Source: Abiotrophia defectiva ATCC 49176
GTDB taxonomy: Bacteria; Bacillota; Bacilli; Lactobacillales; Aerococcaceae
NCBI RefSeq assembly: GCF_037041345.1
Contig: NZ_CP146287.1
Location: forward strand, 499,501 to 563,500
Reading direction: 5' to 3'
DNA length: 64,000 bases
Below are positions 16,181 through 23,601 of the stretch, piece by piece. Below the pieces are notes generated by a model. The model saw only the letters and a program-made list of their open reading frames with translations, searched no databases and was not told the DNA's origin. Position 1 is the first letter of the stretch. Each line of letters opens with the position of its first letter. The translations under genes were made by a program, and so were the position numbers.

Positions 16181-16759
16181 TTATTCTGCTTCAGCGTCTG
16201 AGGCTGGAATAATAGAGGTTGGGATTTCGTCGATGGTGCCGAAGTACCAGTCGATGGAGTCGCCGGCTTTGAGGACTTGAGTTTTAGCCCCGTGATCAGC
16301 CACTTGGCCGTTTAAGAGGTAAACCCAGGTGTTTTCGCCGTCGTTAACGTTGTCGAAGAAGTTGTCGATGACTTGTTCTTCTTCATTGTAGTTGAAGCGG
16401 ATTTCCTTGTTGGATTGCATTGCTTCGAAGACGGTCTTACCAGCGGCATTTGGTACATCAAAGCTACCGATGATTTCGCCGTGTACATAGAACTTGAAGG
16501 TAACGGTGGTAGATTTTTCTTCGCCAGAAGCTTTGGATTCGCTACTTTGGCTTTCGCTAGAAGTGCTAGCGGAAGAGCTAGAAGCAACAGAAGAGCTAGA
16601 TTCTGAAGATGAGACAACTTGGGCAATGTTAGAGCCGGATACTTGAGGACTTGGTTGGTTGCCCTTCAATACCCCTGATAAAATAGCCCACAAGGCAATA
16701 ATAATCGCAATTAAGAAGACAATCGCCGCAAGTACAAGTGCTAATCGTTTGTTTTTCAT
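16181..16759 (-). CDS. Membrane-anchored DUF4430 (transcobalamin-like) protein
   Basis: The 192-residue protein has one N-terminal membrane segment (about residues 7-30), a Ser-rich linker of about 50 residues and a C-terminal domain with TVTFKFYVHG, TVFEAMQSN and GENTWVYLLNG. These are the hallmarks of the DUF4430/SLBB-like domain related to the transcobalamin C-terminus. It should be displayed outside the cell on a flexible stalk. The ligand is unknown (a cobamide or other small cofactor is a family-level guess). AGGAGGGAT lies before the ATG. Confidence 0.75.
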   Translation of the reverse strand: MKNKRLALVLAAIVFLIAIIIALWAILSGVLKGNQPSPQVSGSNIAQVVSSSESSSSVASSSSASTSSESQSSESKASGEEKSTTVTFKFYVHGEIIGSFDVPNAAGKTVFEAMQSNKEIRFNYNEEEQVIDNFFDNVNDGENTWVYLLNGQVADHGAKTQVLKAGDSIDWYFGTIDEIPTSIIPASDAEAE

Positions 16760-16926
16760 ACGATCCCTCCTGATTAAGTGTAGTTACCTATACGTTACCA
16801 AGAATCAGGCGGAAAGTCAAATCTTTCGCAATTGTAACCGGATTAGCTAGCATATTATTTCCGTCTTGACGGGCTTTTGGTTATAATATAATGAAGGAAA
16901 TATATCATGTCAAAAGGAGTGCCGTC

Positions 16927-17412
16927 ATGAGAGTAGAGACCCATTCAGCCCAAGACACCCAAGCCTTGGCAGCCAGCCTGGCTCCCGTCTTACCTGCAGG
17001 AACCTGGATTCGCTTGGAAGGGGATCTGGGGGCTGGCAAGACCACCTTTACCCAAGGACTGGGCAAGGCGCTAGGGATTGCGCGGGCGATTAAGAGTCCC
17101 ACCTATACCATTGTGAAAGAATATGACTTGGAAGGCCAGGCGGCGCCTCGTCTCATTCATATTGACGCCTACCGCCTGGAAGAAGGGGGCGCCGATACGG
17201 TGGACTTGGCTTCCTATCGCCAGCAGGGCGACTTGGTCCTAGTGGAGTGGGCTCAATTTATCGAAACGGAACTCCCGACGGCCTATCTTGACCTGGCACT
17301 CTCATACGGTCAAGAGGTCGACGACCGGGTCTTGACCATCCAATGGGTGGGTGGCCAGGAGCCAGAATGGTTGAGCCAATGGAGCAAGGAGGTAAGCGAC
17401 CATGCCAGATAA
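16927..17412 (+). CDS. tsaE: tRNA threonylcarbamoyladenosine biosynthesis ATPase TsaE
   Basis: The P-loop LEGDLGAGKTTFTQGLG (about residues 33-49), the SPTYTIVKEY segment and the VEWAQFIE motif identify TsaE, the ATPase that works with TsaB and TsaD to make t6A in tRNAs reading ANN codons. The start at ATG 16927 follows AAAAGGAGTGCCGTC; an in-frame ATG at 16891 has no such site. 161 residues. It overlaps the next GNAT gene by 11 nt. tsaB and tsaD are not in the window. Confidence 0.94.
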   Translation: MRVETHSAQDTQALAASLAPVLPAGTWIRLEGDLGAGKTTFTQGLGKALGIARAIKSPTYTIVKEYDLEGQAAPRLIHIDAYRLEEGGADTVDLASYRQQGDLVLVEWAQFIETELPTAYLDLALSYGQEVDDRVLTIQWVGGQEPEWLSQWSKEVSDHAR

Positions 17413-17932
17413 GCAGGATGTAGAAGTCATTATTCGCCAGGCAGAAGTCGGCGATGCTCGTGCTATTTTGGGTATGTTGAGCCAGATTCGCCAGGAGTCA
17501 CCCTATGTGGTCCTAGCCGATAATGCCGATGATGTGGAGGCACAAGTCACCATCATCGAGCAATATGACCAGCATCCCCACGCCCTCATGCTAGTTAGCG
17601 AAGTGGATGGTCAGCTGGTAGGCTTTGCGACGGTTCAGCCCCAAAATCTGCCAGACCTAGCTCATGTGGCCGAAATCGGGGTCTGCCTAATTGCCGAGTA
17701 TTGGGGCTACGGCATTGGCTCCCTCTTGATGGAGACCATGCTGGACTTTGCCCAGGGGGTGGGACTGCGTGTCCTGCATCTGGAAGTCATTGCGGATAAC
17801 CTGCCAGCCATCGGCCTCTATAAGAAGTTCGACTTCCAGGAGCGAGGTCGACTGACGCAACGCGTGGCGCGTGGTGGCCGCTACTACGATACCATCCTGA
17901 TGGAACATGTCCTCAAGGATTCAGGCCAGTAA
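17402..17932 (+). CDS. GNAT-family N-acetyltransferase
   Basis: This 176-residue protein has the acetyl-CoA-binding segment GVCLIAEYWGYGIGSLLMETMLDFA (seen at about residues 96-120; Q/RxxGxG/A-like loop YWGYGIG) and the C-terminal NLPAIGLYKKFDFQERG motif typical of GNATs such as YpeA/PhnO-like enzymes. The substrate is unknown. AAGGAGG ends 9 nt before ATG 17402. It is translationally coupled to tsaE and is followed by murB. It is not an obvious RimI, since the peptide-recognition residues are not evident. Confidence 0.8.
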   Translation: MPDKQDVEVIIRQAEVGDARAILGMLSQIRQESPYVVLADNADDVEAQVTIIEQYDQHPHALMLVSEVDGQLVGFATVQPQNLPDLAHVAEIGVCLIAEYWGYGIGSLLMETMLDFAQGVGLRVLHLEVIADNLPAIGLYKKFDFQERGRLTQRVARGGRYYDTILMEHVLKDSGQ

Positions 17933-17955
17933 ATTATGTGAAAAGAGGTTAATTT

Positions 17956-18858
17956 ATGGTGGATTTAGCCAAATTACAAGATATCTTAGGGACTTTGACC
18001 ATCAAAGCCAATGAACCCTTATCCAATTATACCTACACCAAGACCGGGGGGCCTGCTGATCTCTTAGTCTTCCCGCGTTCTGTGGAGCAAGTCCAAAGGG
18101 TCCTAGCAGCAGTCAAGCAAGAAAACTTGCCTCTAACCGTTCTGGGCAATGCCAGCAACCTCATCGTCAAAGACGGTGGTATCCGGGGCCTGGTCATGAT
18201 TCTAACGGATATGCAGGAGTTGGTCCTAGAAGGCAACCAGTTGAAGGCAGCTAGTGGGGCGGCCTTGATTGAAGCTAGCCGTCAGGCGGCTGCTGCCGGG
18301 CTGACCGGCTTGGAATTTGCCTGTGGCATTCCGGGTTCCATTGGTGGGGCCATCTATATGAATGCCGGCGCCTATGGGGGCGAGGTCAAGGACGTCATTA
18401 GCCAGGTCGAGGTGGTGACGCGTGACGGCCAGCTCAAGACCTACGCGGGAGCAGATTGCGACTTCAGCTATCGCCACAGTCGTTTCCAAGAAGGGGACGA
18501 GGTCATTTTAGGCGTCACCTTCGATTTAGCGCCAGGAGATCAGAGCACCATTGATAGCAAGGTGGCCGAGTTGACTCACCTGCGTCAAAGCAAGCAACCG
18601 CTAGAGTATCCGTCTTGCGGTTCAGTCTTCAAGCGGCCTGAGGGTTACTTTGCCGGCAAGCTCATTCAAGATGCTGGCCTGCAGGGCTACCAAGTAGGTG
18701 GGGCGCAAGTCTCGACCAAGCACGCGGGCTTCATTGTTAATGTAGACCATGCGACGGCTACCGACTACTTGGAAGTCATTGAGCACATTCGTCTGGTCGT
18801 CTGGGCCCGGACTGGGGTCTTCATGGAGCCAGAAGTACGAATTATCGGCGAAGATTAA
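17956..18858 (+). CDS. murB: UDP-N-acetylenolpyruvoylglucosamine reductase MurB
   Basis: MurB reduces UDP-GlcNAc-enolpyruvate to UDP-MurNAc with FAD and NADPH, the second committed step of peptidoglycan synthesis. The FAD domain motifs YTKTGGPADLL (about residues 27-37), GNASNLIVKDGG, and the active-site segments GIPGSIGGAIYMNAGAYGG and YPSCGSVFKRP (catalytic Ser) are present, with the C-terminal Glu in FMEPEVRIIG. 300 residues, type II MurB. AGAGGTTAATTT precedes ATG 17956. Confidence 0.96.
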   Translation: MVDLAKLQDILGTLTIKANEPLSNYTYTKTGGPADLLVFPRSVEQVQRVLAAVKQENLPLTVLGNASNLIVKDGGIRGLVMILTDMQELVLEGNQLKAASGAALIEASRQAAAAGLTGLEFACGIPGSIGGAIYMNAGAYGGEVKDVISQVEVVTRDGQLKTYAGADCDFSYRHSRFQEGDEVILGVTFDLAPGDQSTIDSKVAELTHLRQSKQPLEYPSCGSVFKRPEGYFAGKLIQDAGLQGYQVGGAQVSTKHAGFIVNVDHATATDYLEVIEHIRLVVWARTGVFMEPEVRIIGED

Positions 18859-18864
18859 GAATTT

Positions 18865-18892
18865 GGGACAGGTTATTCGACCTGTCCTTTTT
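18865..18892 (+). terminator. Rho-independent terminator after murB
   Basis: GGACAGG (18866-18872) and CCTGTCC (18881-18887) pair around TTATTCGA and are followed by TTTTTG. Confidence 0.85.
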
Positions 18893-19007
18893 GCTTGGCG
18901 TTATGCAAACTTAATCTAAAAAAATCGTAAATATCGTTGACTATTGAGCGGAGATGGTTCACACTAGAGCAGTGAGATGAATTTATGAACAAAGGAGTGG
19001 GACGACT

Positions 19008-20279
19008 ATGACCTGCAGCGTCATCAAACTGGCCGTGTTTGCCCCCCCATTAAGTGGGCATCTCTATCCCGTTCTGGGCTTGATGCAACCACTATTAGAC
19101 AACCCTAACTATGATATTACCGTCTATACAGGCCTGACCAAGGTGCCGGTAGTCCAGGCTTTGGGCTTTAAGTGCCAGGCCCTCCTGCCTGATCAACCAG
19201 ATGTCTTCGACAACATTGCCTCGACCGATACCAAACTTAATGCCTCCACCCTCTACGGGCAGATTCAAGCTGCCATTACCATGTGTCAGGACCTCATGAC
19301 CCAGGTAGAAGCCATTCTGAGAGAGACTCAACCAGATGTGGCGACCGTAGACTTTGTCTTCGCGCCCCTAGGCATGGTCTGTGATAAGCTAGGCCTGCCA
19401 TGGTTGACGACCAACCCGACACCTTTTTCAATCGAAAGTAAGACTGACGCACCAGCCTTCTTAGGGGGGCTCAAGCCACCAAGTAACTGGCGCCAAGCCT
19501 TGCGCAACCGTCTAGGGCGGGGCGCCGTCCATGGCTTCAAGCGTCTAGTCTATGGTCTCTTCGTTAAGAAGGCCCTTAAGCGCTTCGACCCCGTCATCTA
19601 TCAGCAGTTTAAGCTCTATCGTGAAAATGGCGAAGAGGGCTTTTATTCACCTTATGGTATTCTGGCTCTAGGTATGGAAGAGTTGGAGTTCCGCAAGGAC
19701 TTTCCAGCTCATCTGACCTGGTTAGGCCCGACCTATCCTAAAAAGCCAGTAGCCGACTTCCACTTACCAACCGACCTGCCAACGGTCTTGGTGACCAATG
19801 GGACCCTGCTACCTTGGGGTAAGGAATCCCTGCTGACGATCGTCAAGCGTCTGGCTCAGGCTCATCCGGATATTTGCTTTTTGGTGACGTCTGGCAGTGA
19901 AGCCCGCAAAGATCAGCCGGTAGAAGCTATTATGGACAACGTCTACCGCTATCAGTACATTGATTACGAGGCAGTTCTACCTCATGTCGATTACGTCATC
20001 CACCACGGTGGGGCCGGCATCCTCTATGCCAGCATCCGCCATGGCAAGCCGGCCTTGGTCATTCCCCATGACTATGACCAGTTTGACTATGCGGCGCGAC
20101 TAGAATGGGCCGACGCCGCCTTGGTAGCTAGCCTTAAAAGGCCAGACTCCATTGAAGCAGGCTTTAAGCAGCTCCTAAGTCGGACGGATTGGACCGCGAT
20201 GAAGACCTTGCAAGACCAACTCCTGGCCTATCCGACCCAGGACCGCTTAGAAGCGGCCATTGCCCGCGTCCTCAAATAA
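19008..20279 (+). CDS. UGT/MGT-family glycosyltransferase
   Basis: This 423-residue GT1/GT-B enzyme has an N-terminal acceptor domain starting APPLSGHLYPVLGL and a C-terminal nucleotide-sugar site VDYVIHHGGAGILY (about residue 325 onward) followed by PALVIPHDYDQFDYAARL. This is the signature of the macrolide glycosyltransferase/UGT group. The acceptor is unknown; lipid, antibiotic or secondary metabolite glycosylation are all possible. AAAGGAGTGGGACGACT lies before ATG 19008. It stands alone between two terminators. Confidence 0.85.
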   Translation: MTCSVIKLAVFAPPLSGHLYPVLGLMQPLLDNPNYDITVYTGLTKVPVVQALGFKCQALLPDQPDVFDNIASTDTKLNASTLYGQIQAAITMCQDLMTQVEAILRETQPDVATVDFVFAPLGMVCDKLGLPWLTTNPTPFSIESKTDAPAFLGGLKPPSNWRQALRNRLGRGAVHGFKRLVYGLFVKKALKRFDPVIYQQFKLYRENGEEGFYSPYGILALGMEELEFRKDFPAHLTWLGPTYPKKPVADFHLPTDLPTVLVTNGTLLPWGKESLLTIVKRLAQAHPDICFLVTSGSEARKDQPVEAIMDNVYRYQYIDYEAVLPHVDYVIHHGGAGILYASIRHGKPALVIPHDYDQFDYAARLEWADAALVASLKRPDSIEAGFKQLLSRTDWTAMKTLQDQLLAYPTQDRLEAAIARVLK

Positions 20280-20286
20280 ATTAGAC

Positions 20287-20323
20287 TCAAAAGGTTGAAG
20301 CAGTAAAAGCTTCAACCTTTTTG
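20287..20323 (+). terminator. Terminator of the glycosyltransferase gene
   Basis: AAAAGGTTGAAG and CTTCAACCTTTTT pair around CAGTAAAA. Confidence 0.85.
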
Positions 20324-20333
20324 CTTTTGCCCA

Positions 20334-20361
20334 CAAAAAAGCCTGGGCCATAGCCCAGACT
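20334..20361 (-). terminator. Terminator of the formate/nitrite transporter gene
   Basis: On the minus strand AAGTCTGGGC-TAT-GGCCCAGGCTTTTTTG forms a stem with a clear U-run. Confidence 0.8.
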
Positions 20362-20373
20362 TGATTTGGCTGA

Positions 20374-21183
20374 TTAAACTTGCTCTTGGTAGTTGGTCTT
20401 GGTTTGGTTCAGCCAAGTGTAGACAACCCCGATTAAGAGGCCACCACCTACCAGGTTACCAAGGTAAGAAATACCCCAGTGGCGTAGGACATTGATTAAT
20501 TCAAAACCTTTAGCTCCTTTGAAAGGTGAGAAGAGCAAGATAGACATAGAAGCGAAGTTAGCTACCACGTGCTCGTTGGTCATGTAGACAAACATGAAGA
20601 TAGCAGAGAGCACTAAGGTGAGGCGTGCTGCTTGATCCTTAACTAAGACGAAGCAGAGAATGGCAATGTTAACTAAGACGTTAGCCACAATCCCTTCAAG
20701 GAAGACTTGGGCGTTGCCACGCGCGAGTTTCGTTTGGATAATGCCGACCATGGCTGAATTCTCATTGAGGTTAGCGAAGGCTGCGGTGTTGCCTAAGAGA
20801 TAGCCAGCGAATAAGGTCCCAACTAAGTTGAAGATGGAACAGATTAAGAGAACTTTGAGTGCTTTTTTCCAGTCAATGGCCTTGCTGAAGGTCCCTGCTG
20901 TGAGGAACATCATGTTGGAAGTAGCCAGTTCCCCGTTGAGGAAGACAGCGTAAGCCAAACCGAAGGCGAAGATGAAGGCGAACAAGAAGCGGCCTAAGCT
21001 TGGGTGTAGGGTGTTGATTTGATCAGCAGCAACAGCCCCAGCTGCGGTTGACAAGGTCAAGAAGGCGCCGGCATAGATAGAGCGCGCTGCATAGCGACCT
21101 AGGCTCTCTTCCAGAAGTGCTGCTTTCTTGGTGCAGGCTTTTTTAATAAAATCTACGAATGGTGATAATGACATATCTGACAT
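20374..21183 (-). CDS. Formate/nitrite transporter family channel (FocA/NirC)
   Basis: The 269-residue protein has six membrane helices and FNT motifs such as GAFLTLSTAAGA (helix 1-2 region), LNGELATSNMMFL (omega-loop helix) and TNEHVVANF with the conserved central-pore His. FNT channels pass formate, nitrite or hydrosulfide. I use the ATG complementary to 21181-21183 because GGAGGG precedes it; the longer frame has no ribosome site. With pta downstream on the other strand, a link to mixed-acid fermentation and formate export is plausible. Confidence 0.9.
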   Translation of the reverse strand: MSDMSLSPFVDFIKKACTKKAALLEESLGRYAARSIYAGAFLTLSTAAGAVAADQINTLHPSLGRFLFAFIFAFGLAYAVFLNGELATSNMMFLTAGTFSKAIDWKKALKVLLICSIFNLVGTLFAGYLLGNTAAFANLNENSAMVGIIQTKLARGNAQVFLEGIVANVLVNIAILCFVLVKDQAARLTLVLSAIFMFVYMTNEHVVANFASMSILLFSPFKGAKGFELINVLRHWGISYLGNLVGGGLLIGVVYTWLNQTKTNYQEQV

Positions 21184-21343
21184 GGTTTTCCCTCCAATAA
21201 AAGATAGTTTCATTATAGCGCATTTTGGGGGGCTTGATAAGTAGCTGAGGCAATAAAATGACAAATTTTCGACAGCCTTTTCATTTGGCTGAGCTTGTGC
21301 TAGAATAGGCCAGTAAATAAATTAAGCAAAGGAGTCTCTTATC

Positions 21344-21970
21344 TTGAGCCAACGCCGTCTCATCCTACCTAGCCTCATTGTCCTAACAGAGCTCGTAGGC
21401 CTAACCTTCAATCTCTATCCTAATAAATGGCACCAGTTAACCTACTATACCTTGTTATCCAACATCTTGGTCTTGGTCTTCTTCGCTTGGCTAGTGCTAG
21501 GGCGCCCGGCACCATCCGCCAGCCTAACCCGCATCAAGGGGGCAGTGACAACGGCCATTCTCCTGACCTTCTTCGTCTACCTAGTCTTGTTGATGCCGAC
21601 TGCGACGCCAGAGCAGTTCTGGCGGGTCCAGAACTTTGCCCTTCATTTTATTGCGCCTATTCTGGTCATTCTAGATTGGCTCCTCTATGATGCCAAGGGC
21701 CACTATCGTTGGTTTGAGCCCTTGACTTGGACGGTGCTGCCCCTTATTTATATGACCTTTGCCCTGATACGGGGCGCTGTCTTCCACCTGCCCATCCCTA
21801 ACGAGAAGGCCTCACCTTATCCTTACTTCTTCCTCAACATTGACCGCATTGGCTGGTTGGGTTTCGGCAAATATTTTGTGGCCATTTTGGCGGTCTTCCT
21901 CTTGCTAGCCTATGGCATGCTGGCCCTGAAACGGGCACCAAAAGTAGGGCGTTTTCAGGAAAAACACTAG
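21344..21970 (+). CDS. Pr6Pr-family integral membrane protein
   Basis: A 208-residue, six-helix membrane protein. The YPNKWHQLTYYTLLSN segment near residue 27 and the HFIAPILVILDWLLYD segment (about residue 101) are typical of bacterial Pr6Pr/AIG1-like membrane proteins. The start is TTG 21344, 10 nt after AAAGGAG. Function is unknown; relatives in eukaryotes hydrolyse fatty acid esters, and the conserved His here would fit but this is inference. Confidence 0.7.
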   Translation: MSQRRLILPSLIVLTELVGLTFNLYPNKWHQLTYYTLLSNILVLVFFAWLVLGRPAPSASLTRIKGAVTTAILLTFFVYLVLLMPTATPEQFWRVQNFALHFIAPILVILDWLLYDAKGHYRWFEPLTWTVLPLIYMTFALIRGAVFHLPIPNEKASPYPYFFLNIDRIGWLGFGKYFVAILAVFLLLAYGMLALKRAPKVGRFQEKH

Positions 21971-22000
21971 TACAGATTAATTCTCATATAAAACAGACTA

Positions 22001-22032
22001 AAGGCGGAATCTAAAAGATTTGCGCCTTTTTT
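22001..22032 (+). terminator. Rho-independent terminator
   Basis: AAAGGCG-GAATCT and AGATT-TGCGCCTTTTTT pair with one bulged position, followed by a long T run. Confidence 0.85.
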
Positions 22033-22127
22033 GTTTTTTTTAGACTGAACACTTTTTTTTTAGGCCTAAAGGGTGTAAACTAGGAGTTAGAGTTTTATCA
22101 CTAGAAAAAAGGAAGTGGCCAAATTTT

Positions 22128-23111
22128 ATGGTAATGTTCAAACGCTTAGCTAACAACATCAAGGGTAAACACCTCAAGATTGTTTTCCCAGAAGCTAACG
22201 ACAAACGTGTATTAGGGGCAGCTGTTCGTCTACGTGTAGATGACTTAGTTGAGCCAATCCTATTGGGGAATGTAGAAGAAGTCAAGGCTTTGGCAGCGCA
22301 AAACAGCTGGAATATCGACGCCTTTACCATTATCGATCCAGAAACTTATGCAGAATATGACGCGATGGTAGCAGCTTTCGTAGAGCGCCGTAAGGGCAAA
22401 GCAACTGAAGAACAAGCACGCGACTTGCTCAAAGACGTGTCCTACTTCGGGACTATGTTAGTCTACATGGGCTTAGCAGATGGTTTAGTCAGCGGGGCCG
22501 TTCACTCAACTGGTGACACCGTTCGTCCAGCCTTACAAATTATCAAGACCAAGCCAGGCATTACCCGTACATCTGGGGCCTTCATCATGGTACCAGCTGA
22601 GAGCGACGGTCAAAAATTAGTCTTCGCCGACTGCGCTATCAACATTAACCCTTCACCACAAGAATTAGCTGAAATCGCAGTAGAATCTGCGCACACTGCT
22701 AAAATCTTCGACATCGAGCCACGCGTGGCCATGCTCAGCTTCTCAACCAAGGGCTCAGCTAAGGCGCCTGAAGTAGACAAGGTCTTAGAAGCAACTAAGT
22801 TGGCGCAAGAATTAGCGCCAGAAGTTCTCATCGACGGGGAACTCCAATTTGACGCTTCTTACTCAGAAATCGTGGCTGACCAAAAGGCACCAGGTTCTGA
22901 AGTAGCGGGTCATGCAACGGTCTACATCTTCCCTGACCTCCAATCAGGTAACATCGGCTACAAGATTGCCCAACGTTTGGGTCGCTATGAAGCCGTAGGT
23001 CCAATCTTACAAGGTTTGAACGCGCCAATCTCTGACTTATCTCGTGGTTGCGTGGAAGAAGATGTCTACAAGGTAGCCATTATCACCGCTAACCAAGCTT
23101 TAGCAAACTAA
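22128..23111 (+). CDS. pta: Phosphate acetyltransferase
   Basis: Pta converts acetyl-CoA and phosphate to acetyl phosphate, feeding acetate kinase for ATP. The 327-residue short form has FPEANDKRVLGAA, GMLVYMGLADGLVSGAVHST-type segments (about residues 108-124), TKPGITRTSGAFIM and KAPGSEVAGHATVYIFPDL (about residues 251-269). ATG 22128 is followed by an in-frame ATG at 22134; either could be used, with GGAAG upstream. Monocistronic between terminators. Confidence 0.95.
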   Translation: MVMFKRLANNIKGKHLKIVFPEANDKRVLGAAVRLRVDDLVEPILLGNVEEVKALAAQNSWNIDAFTIIDPETYAEYDAMVAAFVERRKGKATEEQARDLLKDVSYFGTMLVYMGLADGLVSGAVHSTGDTVRPALQIIKTKPGITRTSGAFIMVPAESDGQKLVFADCAININPSPQELAEIAVESAHTAKIFDIEPRVAMLSFSTKGSAKAPEVDKVLEATKLAQELAPEVLIDGELQFDASYSEIVADQKAPGSEVAGHATVYIFPDLQSGNIGYKIAQRLGRYEAVGPILQGLNAPISDLSRGCVEEDVYKVAIITANQALAN

Positions 23112-23121
23112 GCCACTAGGA

Positions 23122-23149
23122 AGAGGCTGGGCAACCAGTCTCTTTTTTC
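23122..23149 (+). terminator. Terminator after pta
   Basis: AGAGGCTGG-GCAA-CCAGTCTCT with a single G-T mismatch, followed by TTTTTT. Confidence 0.8.
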
Positions 23150-23233
23150 TTAGCTAGCGTCTAGCTTTGAGCTTGCGAGGCTCGTCGGATAGGACTTCAT
23201 GTGCTATAATAATCTATGTGCTAAGAGCACCTA

Positions 23234-23307
23234 GTCCCCGTACCTCAGTAGGATAGAGGATTCGCCTCCTAAGCGGACTGCCGCAGGTTCAATTCCTGCC
23301 GGGGACG
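23234..23307 (+). tRNA. tRNA-Arg (anticodon CCT)
   Basis: A complete cloverleaf can be drawn: acceptor GTCCCCG/CGGGGAC, D-stem CCTC/GAGG, anticodon stem TTCGC/GCGGA with loop CTCCTAA, T-stem GCAGG/CCTGC with loop TTCAATT, and discriminator G. The anticodon CCT reads the rare Arg codon AGG. CCA is not encoded. A terminator follows at 23322. No integrase gene or target duplication is seen beside it. Confidence 0.95.
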
Positions 23308-23321
23308 TCACTAAGTAAGAG

Positions 23322-23363
23322 AGTCTGACCACCTGTACAGGCAGGTGATCAGACTTATTTTTG
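23322..23363 (+). terminator. Terminator downstream of tRNA-Arg
   Basis: AGTCTGACCACCTG and CAGGTGATCAGACT pair with one mismatch and are followed by TATTTTTG. The next ~240 bp before the LPXTG gene hold no gene; a TTGACA at about 23543 has no well-spaced -10. Confidence 0.8.
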
Positions 23364-23601
23364 TGGGCATAATTAGCTAGGTCTGCTAGCAAGATAGTGT
23401 TAGAGGACTGACTAACTTAACTCCTTTTGTGATAGGGCTTTAGTTGCCTATACAATAGGCCTAGGTGCGGTTTTATCAAGTGCCAATTTTTTCCTATTTA
23501 TGAATTTATGATGAAGATTATTGATTTAATCTAGACTTCTTATTGACATGGCCCACAGGGTCGATTGAATGTGGTAATATATGGGTAAAGGAGGCGAGAG
23601 T

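Noticed and set aside
23234-23307. tRNA-Arg as an integration site
   Set aside because: No integrase, att duplication or foreign block is seen next to it; the nearest integrase fragment is 34 kb away.
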